A stretch of 35,698 bases of DNA, from the NCBI GenBank assembly GCA_964600025.1, contig CAZRHJ010000019.1, positions 1-35,698 of the forward strand. The letters run 5' to 3'. The notes beneath the pieces were generated by a model. That model was given only the letters and a program-made list of their open reading frames with translations, was not told the origin of the DNA and did not search any database. The translations under genes and the position numbers were made by a program. Below are positions 24,839 through 33,124 of the stretch, one piece after another (positions within the stretch are counted from its first letter, which is position 1; each line of letters begins with the position of its first letter). The DNA is from JADFUS01 sp964600025 (GTDB lineage Bacteria; Bacteroidota; Bacteroidia; Bacteroidales; Rikenellaceae).

Positions 24839-25744
24839 CTATTTTTTAGACTCTTTCCTTTTATAAGTCCCAACAAACAAACTTCCAACAGTAATAGCTA
24901 CTCCCAATAATTGGAGTGCAAATAGCCTTTCGCCAAACAACAGAAACGCTCCAATTACAGTATAAATTGGTGAAATATTGTTTGTGAGAGTACTTACCAT
25001 AACTCCCAAATATTTAATGGAATTAAGATAAAACATATATGCTATTGCCGAACAAAATACTCCAAGCAACAAAAGCGAAGTAATTGTTTGGGGATTAAAT
25101 GGAATTTCTGACATTTTTCCGTGTTCAAAAAACAAGAACAAAGGTAAAAACAATACAAATCCAATAGCGTTTTGGTAGGTTGTAATAACAAGTGCATTAT
25201 AATGTTTTGTAATTCTACGAGCTACAATATTATACATCACAGCACAAGTCACTGCACATACTGCAAGAAGAACCCCAACTGGGTTTGTCATCAACTTGAC
25301 TGTTCCATCACCACTTAGCAATATAACCGAAACTCCCACAATAGACATAAGTATAGCAGCATATATCTGAGGTTTAATTTTTTCTTTTTCGACCACCCAA
25401 AGTGCAAAAGGCACAAAAAGCGGCACGAGTGAAATAATCAAGGAAGTTAGCGTTGCCGAATTATAACGCATAGAAGCAAGTTCAAAAATAAAATACATAA
25501 AAGGCTGAAACAATGACAATAGAAGCACTGTTTTGAGATGTTCACGACGTATGAACTGAACTTTTTTTGTAGCCACCATTATAGTTACCAAACAAGCTGT
25601 TGCAATGAGCGAACGAAAGAAAATAATAGTAATATTATTCATCTCTGCCTCTATCAATCCTTTCGAAAACACATACGACAGACCCCAAAATATTGTAGAA
25701 AAAATCAATCCTACAAAAGCTCTAACTTTCAAATTATTTATCAT
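24839..25744 (-). CDS. EamA-family (DMT superfamily) permease
   Basis: Inner-membrane transporter of 301 residues with about ten hydrophobic helices arranged as two EamA repeats (about 8-140 and 150-290). The first repeat starts GLIFSTIFWGLSYVFSKGL and the second is near VGVLLAVCAVTCAVMYNI. Members export or import amino acids, metabolites or nucleotide sugars; the substrate cannot be read from sequence. A short basic tail (YKRKESKK) marks the cytosolic C-terminus. It starts 5 nt after the stop of the class III aminotransferase gene, so the two are probably co-transcribed, and an amino acid or amine related to that enzyme is a reasonable guess for the cargo. Confidence 0.86.
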   Translation of the reverse strand: MINNLKVRAFVGLIFSTIFWGLSYVFSKGLIEAEMNNITIIFFRSLIATACLVTIMVATKKVQFIRREHLKTVLLLSLFQPFMYFIFELASMRYNSATLTSLIISLVPLFVPFALWVVEKEKIKPQIYAAILMSIVGVSVILLSGDGTVKLMTNPVGVLLAVCAVTCAVMYNIVARRITKHYNALVITTYQNAIGFVLFLPLFLFFEHGKMSEIPFNPQTITSLLLLGVFCSAIAYMFYLNSIKYLGVMVSTLTNNISPIYTVIGAFLLFGERLFALQLLGVAITVGSLFVGTYKRKESKK

Positions 25745-25749
25745 ATATG

Positions 25750-26949
25750 TTATTTTTGCATTTGTGCTTTATGGATAGCATCACACATCAAACCACATAC
25801 CTCTGTAATTTGTTGAGTGCTAATTGTCAAAGGTGGAGCAATACGAATACTATGTTCGTTAAACAAAAATGTTTCGGTAACCAACCCATTTTCAAAACAA
25901 TATTTAATAACTCTCGAAGTCAAGTCTGCGTTTTCAAAATCCAAAGCCACCAAAAGTCCCTCTCGGCGTATTTCTTTGATAGAAGGTTCTGTGGAAAGTA
26001 ATTTTTGGAACAACATAGATTTTTCTTCAATTTGCGACATCAAATCATTATCCAAAATATACTGCAAAGCAGCTTTTCCAGCAGCACAACACACAGGGTG
26101 TCCTCCAAAAGTTGTGATATGACCTAAAACTGGATTAGTCTTAAAAACAGACATTATCTCTCGTGAAGACACAAATCCTCCCAAAGGCATTCCGCCCCCC
26201 ATAGCCTTAGCCATAGCAACAATATCTGGCTCAACGCCATATTTCATAAACGCAAAGAGAGAACCAGTACGCCCAAAACCTGTTTGTATTTCGTCAAAAA
26301 TCAATAACGCTCCACACTCATCACATTTTTTGCGTAAAGCCTCCAAAAAACCCTTTTGAGGTGCAATAAAACCTGCCTCGCCTTGGAATGGCTCAACTAT
26401 CACACAAGCCGACTTTGAAGAAATCAAATCTAAATCCTCAAAATTATTAAATCTTAGTTGAAGTGTATCTGGCAATAGAGGTCGAAATGCTGAACGAAAA
26501 AACTCATCTCCCATAACACTCAAAGCCCCGTGTGTAGAACCGTGATAAGCATTTTTGAACGAAACTATTTGAGTTCGTCCAGTATAGCGTTTTGCAAGTT
26601 TCAAACTACCCTCAATGGCTTCACTACCAGAATTTACAAAATACACACAGTCCTTGTCTTTGGGCATATTGTCCGTCAGAAGTTTTGCAAACTCTACCTG
26701 CGAAGACTGTATATACTCTCCATATACCATCAAGTGCATATACTCTTGTGCTTGACGACAAACAGCATCTACTACGTATTTATTGGAATGTCCAACATTA
26801 CAAACACTCACACCCGAAACCATATCTACATATCGTTTACCAGATGTATCCCAAACATAAATTCCATCAGCTTTTTGGATTTCCAATCCCATTGGAGCAT
26901 CGCTTGTTTGCCCAACATTTTCTAAAAAAATTCTCGATAGTCTTCCCAT
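25750..26949 (-). CDS. Class III PLP-dependent aminotransferase
   Basis: Fold-type I aminotransferase related to acetylornithine and 4-aminobutyrate aminotransferases, of the subgroup widespread in Bacteroidetes with unsettled substrate. Counting from the first of two tandem ATGs (400 residues), PLP-phosphate binding is SGSEA (108-112), the pyridine-nitrogen aspartate is D220 in FDEIQTGFGRTG, and the Schiff-base lysine is K249 in AMAKAMGGGMPLG. I prefer the second ATG (26949) because AAGGAG at 26956-26961 is 6 nt from it and only 3 nt from the first. Such a strong Shine-Dalgarno is rare in this phylum. The EamA gene follows after 5 nt. No arginine biosynthesis gene is nearby, so I do not call it argD. 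Confidence 0.88.
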   Translation of the reverse strand: MGRLSRIFLENVGQTSDAPMGLEIQKADGIYVWDTSGKRYVDMVSGVSVCNVGHSNKYVVDAVCRQAQEYMHLMVYGEYIQSSQVEFAKLLTDNMPKDKDCVYFVNSGSEAIEGSLKLAKRYTGRTQIVSFKNAYHGSTHGALSVMGDEFFRSAFRPLLPDTLQLRFNNFEDLDLISSKSACVIVEPFQGEAGFIAPQKGFLEALRKKCDECGALLIFDEIQTGFGRTGSLFAFMKYGVEPDIVAMAKAMGGGMPLGGFVSSREIMSVFKTNPVLGHITTFGGHPVCCAAGKAALQYILDNDLMSQIEEKSMLFQKLLSTEPSIKEIRREGLLVALDFENADLTSRVIKYCFENGLVTETFLFNEHSIRIAPPLTISTQQITEVCGLMCDAIHKAQMQK

Positions 26950-26955
26950 CATTCT

Positions 26956-26961
26956 CTCCTT
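26956..26961 (-). promoter_or_regulatory. Strong Shine-Dalgarno sequence before the aminotransferase gene
   Basis: AAGGAG on the minus strand, 6 nt before the ATG at 26949. Immediately upstream is a small GGAG/CTCC inverted repeat (26962-26974) that could fold next to it. Other genes in the window do not show comparable sites. Confidence 0.55.
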
Positions 26962-27013
26962 GGAGCTAAACTCCTAATAAGTTTTTTATAAGACCCAAAA
27001 TTGAGCCTTTATG

Positions 27014-27715
27014 TTATTTATTATGCAACAAAAGTATATTCTCAGAGTCCTTAACACTATATTTCATCCATCTGTTAAGCATTCGCAACTGCTGCATATC
27101 TGTCAACTCCCATTTTACGCTACTTTCGTGAAGTTTTTCGGTCATAGATTGTAGCGAAATTGCCGCACAAACCGACACATTTAAACTTTCTACAAAACCA
27201 TACATAGGTATGGTTATAAACTCGTCTGCAAGAGATTTTAACTCATCGCTAATACCAGCTTTTTCTGTACCAAAAAACAATGCTATTTTGCCACGTTCAA
27301 CATCAAAATTATCACACGAAACCCCGTTTGAATGTGGACAAGCAGCAACAATTCTATACCCCTCTGCCCTAAGTTTTTTGACTAAGTCTGTGGTAGTGGT
27401 AGATTTATCACATATATTAATATCCAACCATTTGTCTGTTCCTTTCACCACATCAACATTAGGTTTAAATGCAGATATATTCTCAATAATATGAACATTC
27501 TGAACACCAAACGCCTCACAAGTTCGCAATATTGCACTTGCGTTTTGCGAATGATGTATATTTTCCAAACAAACAGTTATATAATTAGTTCTATTTTTTA
27601 CTACTCGCTTAATTACTTCGTATCGCTCAGGAAGCATCAACTCCGACAAAAAGTCTATTTCTTTTTGCATCTGCTCTGGCGACAAAAGCTCATTATCTGT
27701 ATTTTTCGTCATCAC
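27014..27715 (-). CDS. trmH: TrmH-family RNA 2'-O-methyltransferase
   Basis: SPOUT-fold enzyme that uses SAM to methylate ribose 2'-OH; the likely target is G18 of tRNAs. The 233 residues show the three family motifs: NIHHSQNASAILRTCEAFG (motif 1, with the catalytic arginine in ILRT), FFGTEKAGIS (motif 2) and IPMYGFVESLNVSVCAAI (motif 3, forming the trefoil knot). Length fits TrmH (E. coli 229) rather than RlmB, which has an extra N-terminal domain. Its start overlaps the rsgA end by 23 nt, so it is the last gene of a coupled run. A weak hairpin lies just downstream, without a T run. The exact RNA target is inferred from the family. Confidence 0.88.
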   Translation of the reverse strand: MMTKNTDNELLSPEQMQKEIDFLSELMLPERYEVIKRVVKNRTNYITVCLENIHHSQNASAILRTCEAFGVQNVHIIENISAFKPNVDVVKGTDKWLDINICDKSTTTTDLVKKLRAEGYRIVAACPHSNGVSCDNFDVERGKIALFFGTEKAGISDELKSLADEFITIPMYGFVESLNVSVCAAISLQSMTEKLHESSVKWELTDMQQLRMLNRWMKYSVKDSENILLLHNK

Positions 27716-28613
27716 TTTGCAACATACTTATATAGCTCTCATAACGAGAAATAGGAATTTCCTCATTCTCTACAAGAGCTTTGATTTTACATTTTGGCTC
27801 GTGTGTGTGAGTACAGTTATTGAACTGACACTCAGAGCTATGTTTAAACATTTCTGGAAAATATCTTCCGAGTTCGTCTTTTTCAACGTCCAAAAGCCCA
27901 AAGCTTTTAATCCCCGGGGTATCTACCAAATATCCTCCGTTGTCTAACTTGAACATTTGAGAAAAAGTGGTAGTGTGTTTACCAGTATTATTAGCAGCAC
28001 TAATTTCTCCAATTTTTATATCAAATTGTGGTAATAAAGTACTAATTATAGTAGATTTTCCAACGCCAGAATTACCGCTGAACAAAGAAATTTTACCAGC
28101 CATTTTTCGCTCAATTTTGTCTAATCCCTCGCCAGTGATAGTACTACACTCAATTACATCATAACCTATACTCTTATACAAATTCGAGAACCATTGTTTT
28201 GCCTCATCAGTAATTAAGTCAATTTTGTTAAGCACAATAGTAACGGGGATTTTGTAAAGTTCACAAGTAACAAGCAGTCTATCAATAAACTCCAAACTTG
28301 TTTCGGGCTGAACGAGCGTTACAACCAAAAACACATTATCCAAATTAGAGGCAATTATATGAGCTTCTTTGGATAAGTTTATGGAACGTCTTATGATATA
28401 ATTTGTGCGTGGGATAATCGCTGTAATAAGCCCTTCGTGAGCATTCTCTCCAAAGTCATACTCCACTCTATCTCCCACTGCTATGGGGTTTGTTGTACGA
28501 ATACCTTTGATTCTAAACTTACCTTTGATACGACAAACAACACTTTTGCCATTTGCGGTTTCAACCTCGTAACTATTACCAGTATTTCTAACAACCAATC
28601 CTATTTCTGACAT
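27693..28613 (-). CDS. rsgA: Small-subunit ribosome-maturation GTPase RsgA
   Basis: Circularly permuted GTPase that checks late 30S subunit assembly. In 306 residues: an N-terminal OB-fold (about 1-70), then the permuted G motifs, G4 NKID (129-132) before G1 GNSGVGKST (180-188) and G3 DTPG (231-234). A C-terminal zinc finger with C262, C267, H269 and C275 follows. The permutation and zinc finger are diagnostic. The gene starts 4 nt after cvpA and overlaps trmH by 23 nt. RsgA acts with RNA-modifying and assembly factors, so the neighbouring trmH and the distant engB fit a ribosome-maturation theme. Confidence 0.96.
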   Translation of the reverse strand: MSEIGLVVRNTGNSYEVETANGKSVVCRIKGKFRIKGIRTTNPIAVGDRVEYDFGENAHEGLITAIIPRTNYIIRRSINLSKEAHIIASNLDNVFLVVTLVQPETSLEFIDRLLVTCELYKIPVTIVLNKIDLITDEAKQWFSNLYKSIGYDVIECSTITGEGLDKIERKMAGKISLFSGNSGVGKSTIISTLLPQFDIKIGEISAANNTGKHTTTFSQMFKLDNGGYLVDTPGIKSFGLLDVEKDELGRYFPEMFKHSSECQFNNCTHTHEPKCKIKALVENEEIPISRYESYISMLQSDDEKYR

Positions 28614-28617
28614 ATAT

Positions 28618-29127
28618 TTATTTTATTAATCCTTCAAAAAAATCCTGCGAAACCTGCAAACATTGCGAAACATAAGGGAAAATAACTTCTGAAATGCTCT
28701 TCAAAATACCATAACTATATGATTCTTGTGCAAAAGTTTTGTCAGACAATGACATTTTGTCAGTTACACTGTCATAAATCAACAAAATCATAGACATTAT
28801 CAGAATTGATTTAAATACTCCAAATACACCTCCAAAAAGTTTATTAAAGATGCCTAAATTTATTATATCCACAAAATTTGTAATAAATCGTGCAAGCAAC
28901 CAAACTGCCACAACTACTGCAACAAGCGTAATTGCAAAACCTATTTCGTAACTATATTTAGACTCAATATCTATCCATTCCACTACTTTTTGTGTAAAAT
29001 TCATAGCTAAATACAAGCCTAAAATAATACCTACAACACTGCCTAATTCAACAAAGAAACCTTTGCTAAACCCAGTTATAAAACTAATTAGAAGAATTAT
29101 AAGTATAATAATATCAAATATATTCAT
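28618..29127 (-). CDS. CvpA-family membrane protein
   Basis: Inner-membrane protein of the CvpA (colicin V production) family, 169 residues with about four transmembrane helices (approximately 4-22, 28-46, 63-85 and 98-120). The N-terminal GFSKGFFVELGSVVGIILGLYLA is characteristic. The open frame extends upstream to 29244, but that part lies inside the preceding gene and lacks family resemblance, so I use ATG at 29127, 5 nt past the upstream stop. In E. coli the protein is linked to colicin V export and envelope stability, but its molecular role is unsettled. It lies in the tight GNAT-cvpA-rsgA-trmH run. Confidence 0.85.
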   Translation of the reverse strand: MNIFDIIILIILLISFITGFSKGFFVELGSVVGIILGLYLAMNFTQKVVEWIDIESKYSYEIGFAITLVAVVVAVWLLARFITNFVDIINLGIFNKLFGGVFGVFKSILIMSMILLIYDSVTDKMSLSDKTFAQESYSYGILKSISEVIFPYVSQCLQVSQDFFEGLIK

Positions 29128-29132
29128 AGTAT

Positions 29133-30338
29133 TTATTCTGTTTGTTTTTTGCGTGATACAGACACTTTCGGAGCTTTTTGGAACTCTATGTTTTTGTCTA
29201 TCATATAGCGATATGTGATGTAGTGCTTGTAACGTTTTGCACAAACATAACTTTCTATAACACGCATCATCAATGGGTTAAAATCTCCAATCCATACTAA
29301 TTCCAGATGTTTGTAGTGCAAACGTCCCTCACGGACTATTTTTGCCAAAGCCATTATCATTCCAGATTCAATACCCTTGCCTTGAAACTCAGGCACAACA
29401 CCAAAAACAATTCCTTGGATAATATCACAAGCTTTTTGAATTTTGAGCTTGTAAATAAATTTAAGTTTGTTCCAAAGGTTAAGTTTGCCATTAAATCCTT
29501 TGATAATTCTGTTTATATCGGGAATAACAACAAAAAATCCAATCGGACGATTTTGGTAAAATGCAAAAATCAAAATATCATTATCAATAATAGGTTTTAA
29601 CATTTTAAGCAACTTGTCAGACTGTTCCTTTGTCATTTCTGTTATATCGTCGTAGTTTGACCACGCTTTGTTATATACCTCACGGAACATATCCCCAACA
29701 CGTGACATTTCGTCTTTGCGAATTGAACGAAACTCAAATTCTGGATTTTCACTCAATCTTCGTGCTTTTTCCATAACTGCTGGATTAAGCGAATCTGGGT
29801 CTAATTCTTTGAAATAAGAGTATTGGTTAAAATACACTTGAAAACCATAATTTTCAAATAATTTTGAGTAGTATGGTAGGTTGTAGTTTGCTCCATACAT
29901 TGGGTGATAAAAACCATCTACCAAAACTCCCCAAAAAGAATCTCTTTCGCCAAAATTTATAGACCCGTCCATAGCCTCAATACCACGTTCTGACAACCAC
30001 GCAACACTCGCATCAAAAAGAATATTTGCAGCCTCCTGCGAGTCTATACACTCAAAAAAACCACAGCCACCAGCTTTGCAATAACCCTTTGAAGCAAGGT
30101 CATTATTGTAGAAAGCAGCAATACGACCCACTACATTTGATTTTTCGTCTAACAAAATCCAACGTATAGCCTCTCCTGCGTTAAACAGTTGATTTGATTG
30201 TGGAGAAAACACTTTTTTTATATCTTCATCAAGTGGTCTTACCCAATTTTTGTCATTTGCATAAATTTTGCAAGGCATATCCAAAAACACTGCCTCGTCT
30301 GCACTTGTTTTAATCTCTTTTAAGGTAAATTTGCTCAT
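29133..30338 (-). CDS. GNAT-like acyltransferase of a conserved Bacteroidetes family
   Basis: A 401-residue soluble protein without signal peptide. The N-terminal third carries GNAT-like elements (WILLDEKSNVVGRIAAFYN, typical of beta4-beta5) and the C-terminal part (about 290-370) has GVVPEFQGKGIESGMIMALAK, resembling the acetyl-CoA pyrophosphate-binding motif (Q/RxxGxG/A). I therefore read it as a tandem or extended GNAT protein. I recall similar proteins annotated only as hypothetical or N-acetyltransferase, and the acceptor is unknown. It has its own -7 box and is the first gene of a run with cvpA, rsgA and trmH (gaps of 5 and 4 nt, then an overlap). A repeat copy lies upstream. Confidence 0.65.
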   Translation of the reverse strand: MSKFTLKEIKTSADEAVFLDMPCKIYANDKNWVRPLDEDIKKVFSPQSNQLFNAGEAIRWILLDEKSNVVGRIAAFYNNDLASKGYCKAGGCGFFECIDSQEAANILFDASVAWLSERGIEAMDGSINFGERDSFWGVLVDGFYHPMYGANYNLPYYSKLFENYGFQVYFNQYSYFKELDPDSLNPAVMEKARRLSENPEFEFRSIRKDEMSRVGDMFREVYNKAWSNYDDITEMTKEQSDKLLKMLKPIIDNDILIFAFYQNRPIGFFVVIPDINRIIKGFNGKLNLWNKLKFIYKLKIQKACDIIQGIVFGVVPEFQGKGIESGMIMALAKIVREGRLHYKHLELVWIGDFNPLMMRVIESYVCAKRYKHYITYRYMIDKNIEFQKAPKVSVSRKKQTE

Positions 30339-30359
30339 ATTTAAAATTGAATTATCCTA

Positions 30360-30367
30360 CAAATCTA
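30360..30367 (-). promoter_or_regulatory. Putative promoter of the GNAT-cvpA-rsgA-trmH run (-7 box)
   Basis: TAGATTTG on the minus strand fits TAnnTTTG, 21 nt upstream of the start codon at 30338. It faces away from the ABC exporter promoter at 30650, and a copy of the dispersed repeat lies between the two. Confidence 0.55.
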
Positions 30368-30452
30368 ATAAAAGATATTCAAAAGTCCCAAATTTCTCTT
30401 AAAAAAAGAAAAGTTTACAAAAAACCTGAACAATAAAGACAAAATAATATTG

Positions 30453-30606
30453 GTATTGTCCGCTAAAAACGAAACTCGCCTATCTTGTATATTTTGCCGA
30501 TGCTAATAACTCACGTACGCCAGTACGCTACGTTATGACCATCATCAAAATATCCTAAGAGATACGAGTTTATTAGGAGCTTGTAAAATTTCGGAAAGAT
30601 AAAAAT
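30453..30606 (+). repeat. Dispersed structured repeat, copy 5 (distal part missing)
   Basis: Forward orientation. The first 150 bases match copies 2 and 6 almost throughout: outer arms AAACTCG (30472-30478) and CGAGTTT (30565-30571), and the central hairpin with CGTAC/GTACG arms. After the GGAAAGATAAAAAT block the match stops, so stem-loop III and half of stem II are absent. It separates two divergent promoters. Confidence 0.82.
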
Positions 30607-30649
30607 AAAAGAATATAGTTTATAATTCTCAGTTTATTGATTTTTGTTG

Positions 30650-30657
30650 TATATTTG
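30650..30657 (+). promoter_or_regulatory. Putative ABC exporter promoter (-7 box)
   Basis: TATATTTG, matching TAnnTTTG, 25 nt upstream of the ATG at 30683. Because it overlaps an upstream in-frame ATG at 30644, the downstream ATG is the better start. Confidence 0.55.
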
Positions 30658-30682
30658 TAGTTTAAAAAATATCAAAATAAAG

Positions 30683-32509
30683 ATGAAATTATATTTTAGA
30701 ATTTTAAGTTTTGCAAGTCCAGTTGCAAAGTACGTTATCCCATATTTTTTCTGTGTACTACTCTATTCAGTATTCAATTCATTTAGCTATGTAATGATTG
30801 CTCCACTGCTCGATACACTATTCAGCAATGGTCCAATAGAGAGAGTTACAGCTGCACCAGAATTTAGTTTTAGTGTTGATTACCTACAAGCACTTCTAAA
30901 ATACAACATATTCAAATACTATGGCGAAGGCACAGTGAATATACAACAGATATTGGTAATACTAAGTATTATACTATCATCATCTATGCTTGTTTGTAAT
31001 ATTTTCCGTTTTGGAGCTCAAAAAATCACAGAGAATTTTAGGATTAAAACTCTTCGTAATATCCGTAATGCACTTTTCAAGAATGTAATGAATCTTAATG
31101 TTAGATATTTTACTAACGAGAAAAAAGGCGATATTTTATCAAAACTAACAACCGATATAGCAGTTGTCCAATATACAGTTTCGGGGACTTTGCAGGTAGC
31201 ATTCAAAGAACCTATGCTGATAGCTACATACTTTGTTGTTTTGCTTGCCATTAGTGTAAAACTTACTATGTTTACACTTGTGTTTATGCCAATAGCAGCT
31301 TTGATTATCGGCACAATCGTAAAAAGATTAAGATATTACGCATTGGACTCTCAGGGGGCTTTGGGAAATATGTTGGGTATGGCAGACGAGGCTCTTTCGG
31401 CTATGAAAGTAGTTAAATCATATAATATAACTGACTATATAACTTCGTTATTCTATAAAGAAAATGAACGTTATTCGAGTATTCAAAGACGTATGGCAAC
31501 TCGCCAACAAATGGCATCTCCTATGAGTGAATTTTTGGGGGTTTCGGCAGTTGCAGTTATATTGACTTATGGAGGAGGATTGGTAATGCAAGGGGATTTG
31601 GACGCAAGTCAGTTTTTGGCTTATGTAGCTATTTTCTCGCAAATAACTCGCCCTGCACGTGCTTTGGCAGACGCATTTAGTACAATCCACCAAGGACTTG
31701 CAGCAGGAGAACGTGTAATGGAACTAATAGACAAAAAACCAGAGGTTGTAGATACAGATACTTCTCTTACACTTGGCAGTTTCAAAGACAAAATTGAATT
31801 TAAAAATGTGGTATTTAGCTACAATGAAGATAAAAAAGTGATTGACGGAATTAATCTAACAATAAACAAAGGCGAAACTGTGGCTTTTGTTGGCAGTTCG
31901 GGAGGTGGCAAAAGTACTCTTGCCGACCTTGTTTCACGATTTTATGATGTAAACTCAGGAAGTATTGAGATAGACGGACACGATATTAGAGAGTACTCTC
32001 TTTCGTCTTTGCGAAACTGTGTTGGCACAGTCTCACAAGATGTAGTACTTTTTAACGACACTATTTATAACAATATTCAGTTGGGAAGATTAGGAGCTAC
32101 AAAAGAAGAAATTATTGACTCTACAAAAATTGCCAACGCCTATGATTTTGTGATGAATACCGAAAAGGGGTTTGATACAAATATTGGAGATAGAGGAGCT
32201 AAACTTTCGGGGGGACAGCGTCAAAGATTGAGCATTGCTCGTGCAGTACTAAAAAATCCAGATATTTTAATTCTTGACGAGGCAACATCTGCACTCGATA
32301 CCGAAAGCGAAAAACTGGTTCAAGAGGCTTTGAACTCACTTTTGAAAGACCGAACTTCGATAGTTATTGCTCACAGACTCAGCACAATACAAAATGCAGA
32401 CAAAATTGCTGTTATAGACCACGGCAAGATTGTTGAGCTTGGAACACACTCAGAGCTTATAAGTATGGGAGGATATTACAAAAAACTTATTGATATGCAA
32501 AAAGTTTAG
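30683..32509 (+). CDS. MsbA-like ABC exporter (fused membrane and ATPase domains)
   Basis: Half-size ABC exporter acting as a homodimer in the inner membrane; MsbA itself flips lipid A core to the outer leaflet. From ATG 30683 it has 608 residues: six transmembrane helices in about 1-330, then a nucleotide-binding domain with Walker A GSSGGGKST, Q-loop near VSQDVVLF, signature LSGGQRQRLSIARAV, Walker B ILILDEATSALD and an H-loop in IAHRLST. The extra 13 residues of the longer frame would precede the promoter box. It is a stand-alone gene; hpt downstream has its own promoter. MsbA is the likeliest role in a Gram-negative, but multidrug or peptide exporters look alike. Confidence 0.88.
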   Translation: MKLYFRILSFASPVAKYVIPYFFCVLLYSVFNSFSYVMIAPLLDTLFSNGPIERVTAAPEFSFSVDYLQALLKYNIFKYYGEGTVNIQQILVILSIILSSSMLVCNIFRFGAQKITENFRIKTLRNIRNALFKNVMNLNVRYFTNEKKGDILSKLTTDIAVVQYTVSGTLQVAFKEPMLIATYFVVLLAISVKLTMFTLVFMPIAALIIGTIVKRLRYYALDSQGALGNMLGMADEALSAMKVVKSYNITDYITSLFYKENERYSSIQRRMATRQQMASPMSEFLGVSAVAVILTYGGGLVMQGDLDASQFLAYVAIFSQITRPARALADAFSTIHQGLAAGERVMELIDKKPEVVDTDTSLTLGSFKDKIEFKNVVFSYNEDKKVIDGINLTINKGETVAFVGSSGGGKSTLADLVSRFYDVNSGSIEIDGHDIREYSLSSLRNCVGTVSQDVVLFNDTIYNNIQLGRLGATKEEIIDSTKIANAYDFVMNTEKGFDTNIGDRGAKLSGGQRQRLSIARAVLKNPDILILDEATSALDTESEKLVQEALNSLLKDRTSIVIAHRLSTIQNADKIAVIDHGKIVELGTHSELISMGGYYKKLIDMQKV

Positions 32510-32542
32510 TACTCAAATTCATATAATCTCATTTATTATTCA

Positions 32543-32551
32543 TACCTTTGC
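32543..32551 (+). promoter_or_regulatory. Putative hpt-queE promoter (-7 box)
   Basis: TACCTTTGC, identical to the box before prs, 25 nt upstream of the hpt start codon. Shared use would place two PRPP-related genes under the same type of housekeeping promoter. Confidence 0.6.
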
Positions 32552-32575
32552 AAAATATTTTTCGATTACTGATAG

Positions 32576-33121
32576 ATGGACAAAGTAAAATTACACGACA
32601 AGACATTTAAACTATACATTAAACAAGAAGAAATTCAGAAAAGCATCAAAGAATGTGCTGAAAAAATGAACCAAAAATTCAAAGATAATGATAGTATTCC
32701 TATCATTGTTCCTATTTTAAACGGAGGTGCATTTTTTGCAGTTGATTTGGTGAAACACTTGGATTTCTTGACTGAGGTGGATTTCATAAAAGCAACTTCT
32801 TACAAGGGCGACAAATGTTCTGGGGAACTTTGTAATTTGATTGGACTTAAACATTCTGTCGAAAACAAAGATGTGATTATTGTTGATGATATTGTGGATA
32901 GTGGTTTCACTATGGAACGCATTGTAGAGAGTTTTAAGGCACTTTCTCCAAAATCTATTACAGTAGTCGTATTGATTTACAAACCTAACTCTGTAAAAGC
33001 TAATGTAAAAGTAGGGTTCAATGCAATTACTATGCTTGATAATCCTTTTATTATAGGTTATGGATTTGATTACAACGAACTGGGACGTACACTTAAAGAT
33101 ATTTATATTTTAGAAGATTAA
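32576..33121 (+). CDS. hpt: Hypoxanthine phosphoribosyltransferase
   Basis: Purine salvage enzyme that joins hypoxanthine (and often guanine) to PRPP, giving IMP or GMP. The 181 residues have the type I PRTase fold: PILNGGAFFAVDLVKHL (loop I region), the PRPP-binding signature VIIVDDIVDSGFT at about 100-112 with its two aspartates, and the C-terminal hood segment with IGYGFDYNELGR, which is typical of HPRT. Length is normal. The queE start follows after 3 nt, so the two genes are translationally close and probably one transcript. The pairing may be chance, although QueE acts on a pathway that starts from GTP. Confidence 0.94.
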   Translation: MDKVKLHDKTFKLYIKQEEIQKSIKECAEKMNQKFKDNDSIPIIVPILNGGAFFAVDLVKHLDFLTEVDFIKATSYKGDKCSGELCNLIGLKHSVENKDVIIVDDIVDSGFTMERIVESFKALSPKSITVVVLIYKPNSVKANVKVGFNAITMLDNPFIIGYGFDYNELGRTLKDIYILED

Positions 33122-33124
33122 GTT

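Noticed and set aside
24800..24840. Possible seventh repeat fragment or terminator near ACAGACAACAATACTA
   Set aside because: Only about a dozen bases resemble the repeat end, and the imperfect hairpin has its T run on the strand with no gene. Too weak to list.
26990..27009. Hairpin downstream of trmH as a terminator
   Set aside because: Only seven pairs including G-T wobbles, and no T run follows on the minus strand.
29128..29244. Longer cvpA start at 29244
   Set aside because: The extra 39 residues overlap the end of the preceding gene and are hydrophilic with no family resemblance; the internal ATG gives a normal CvpA.
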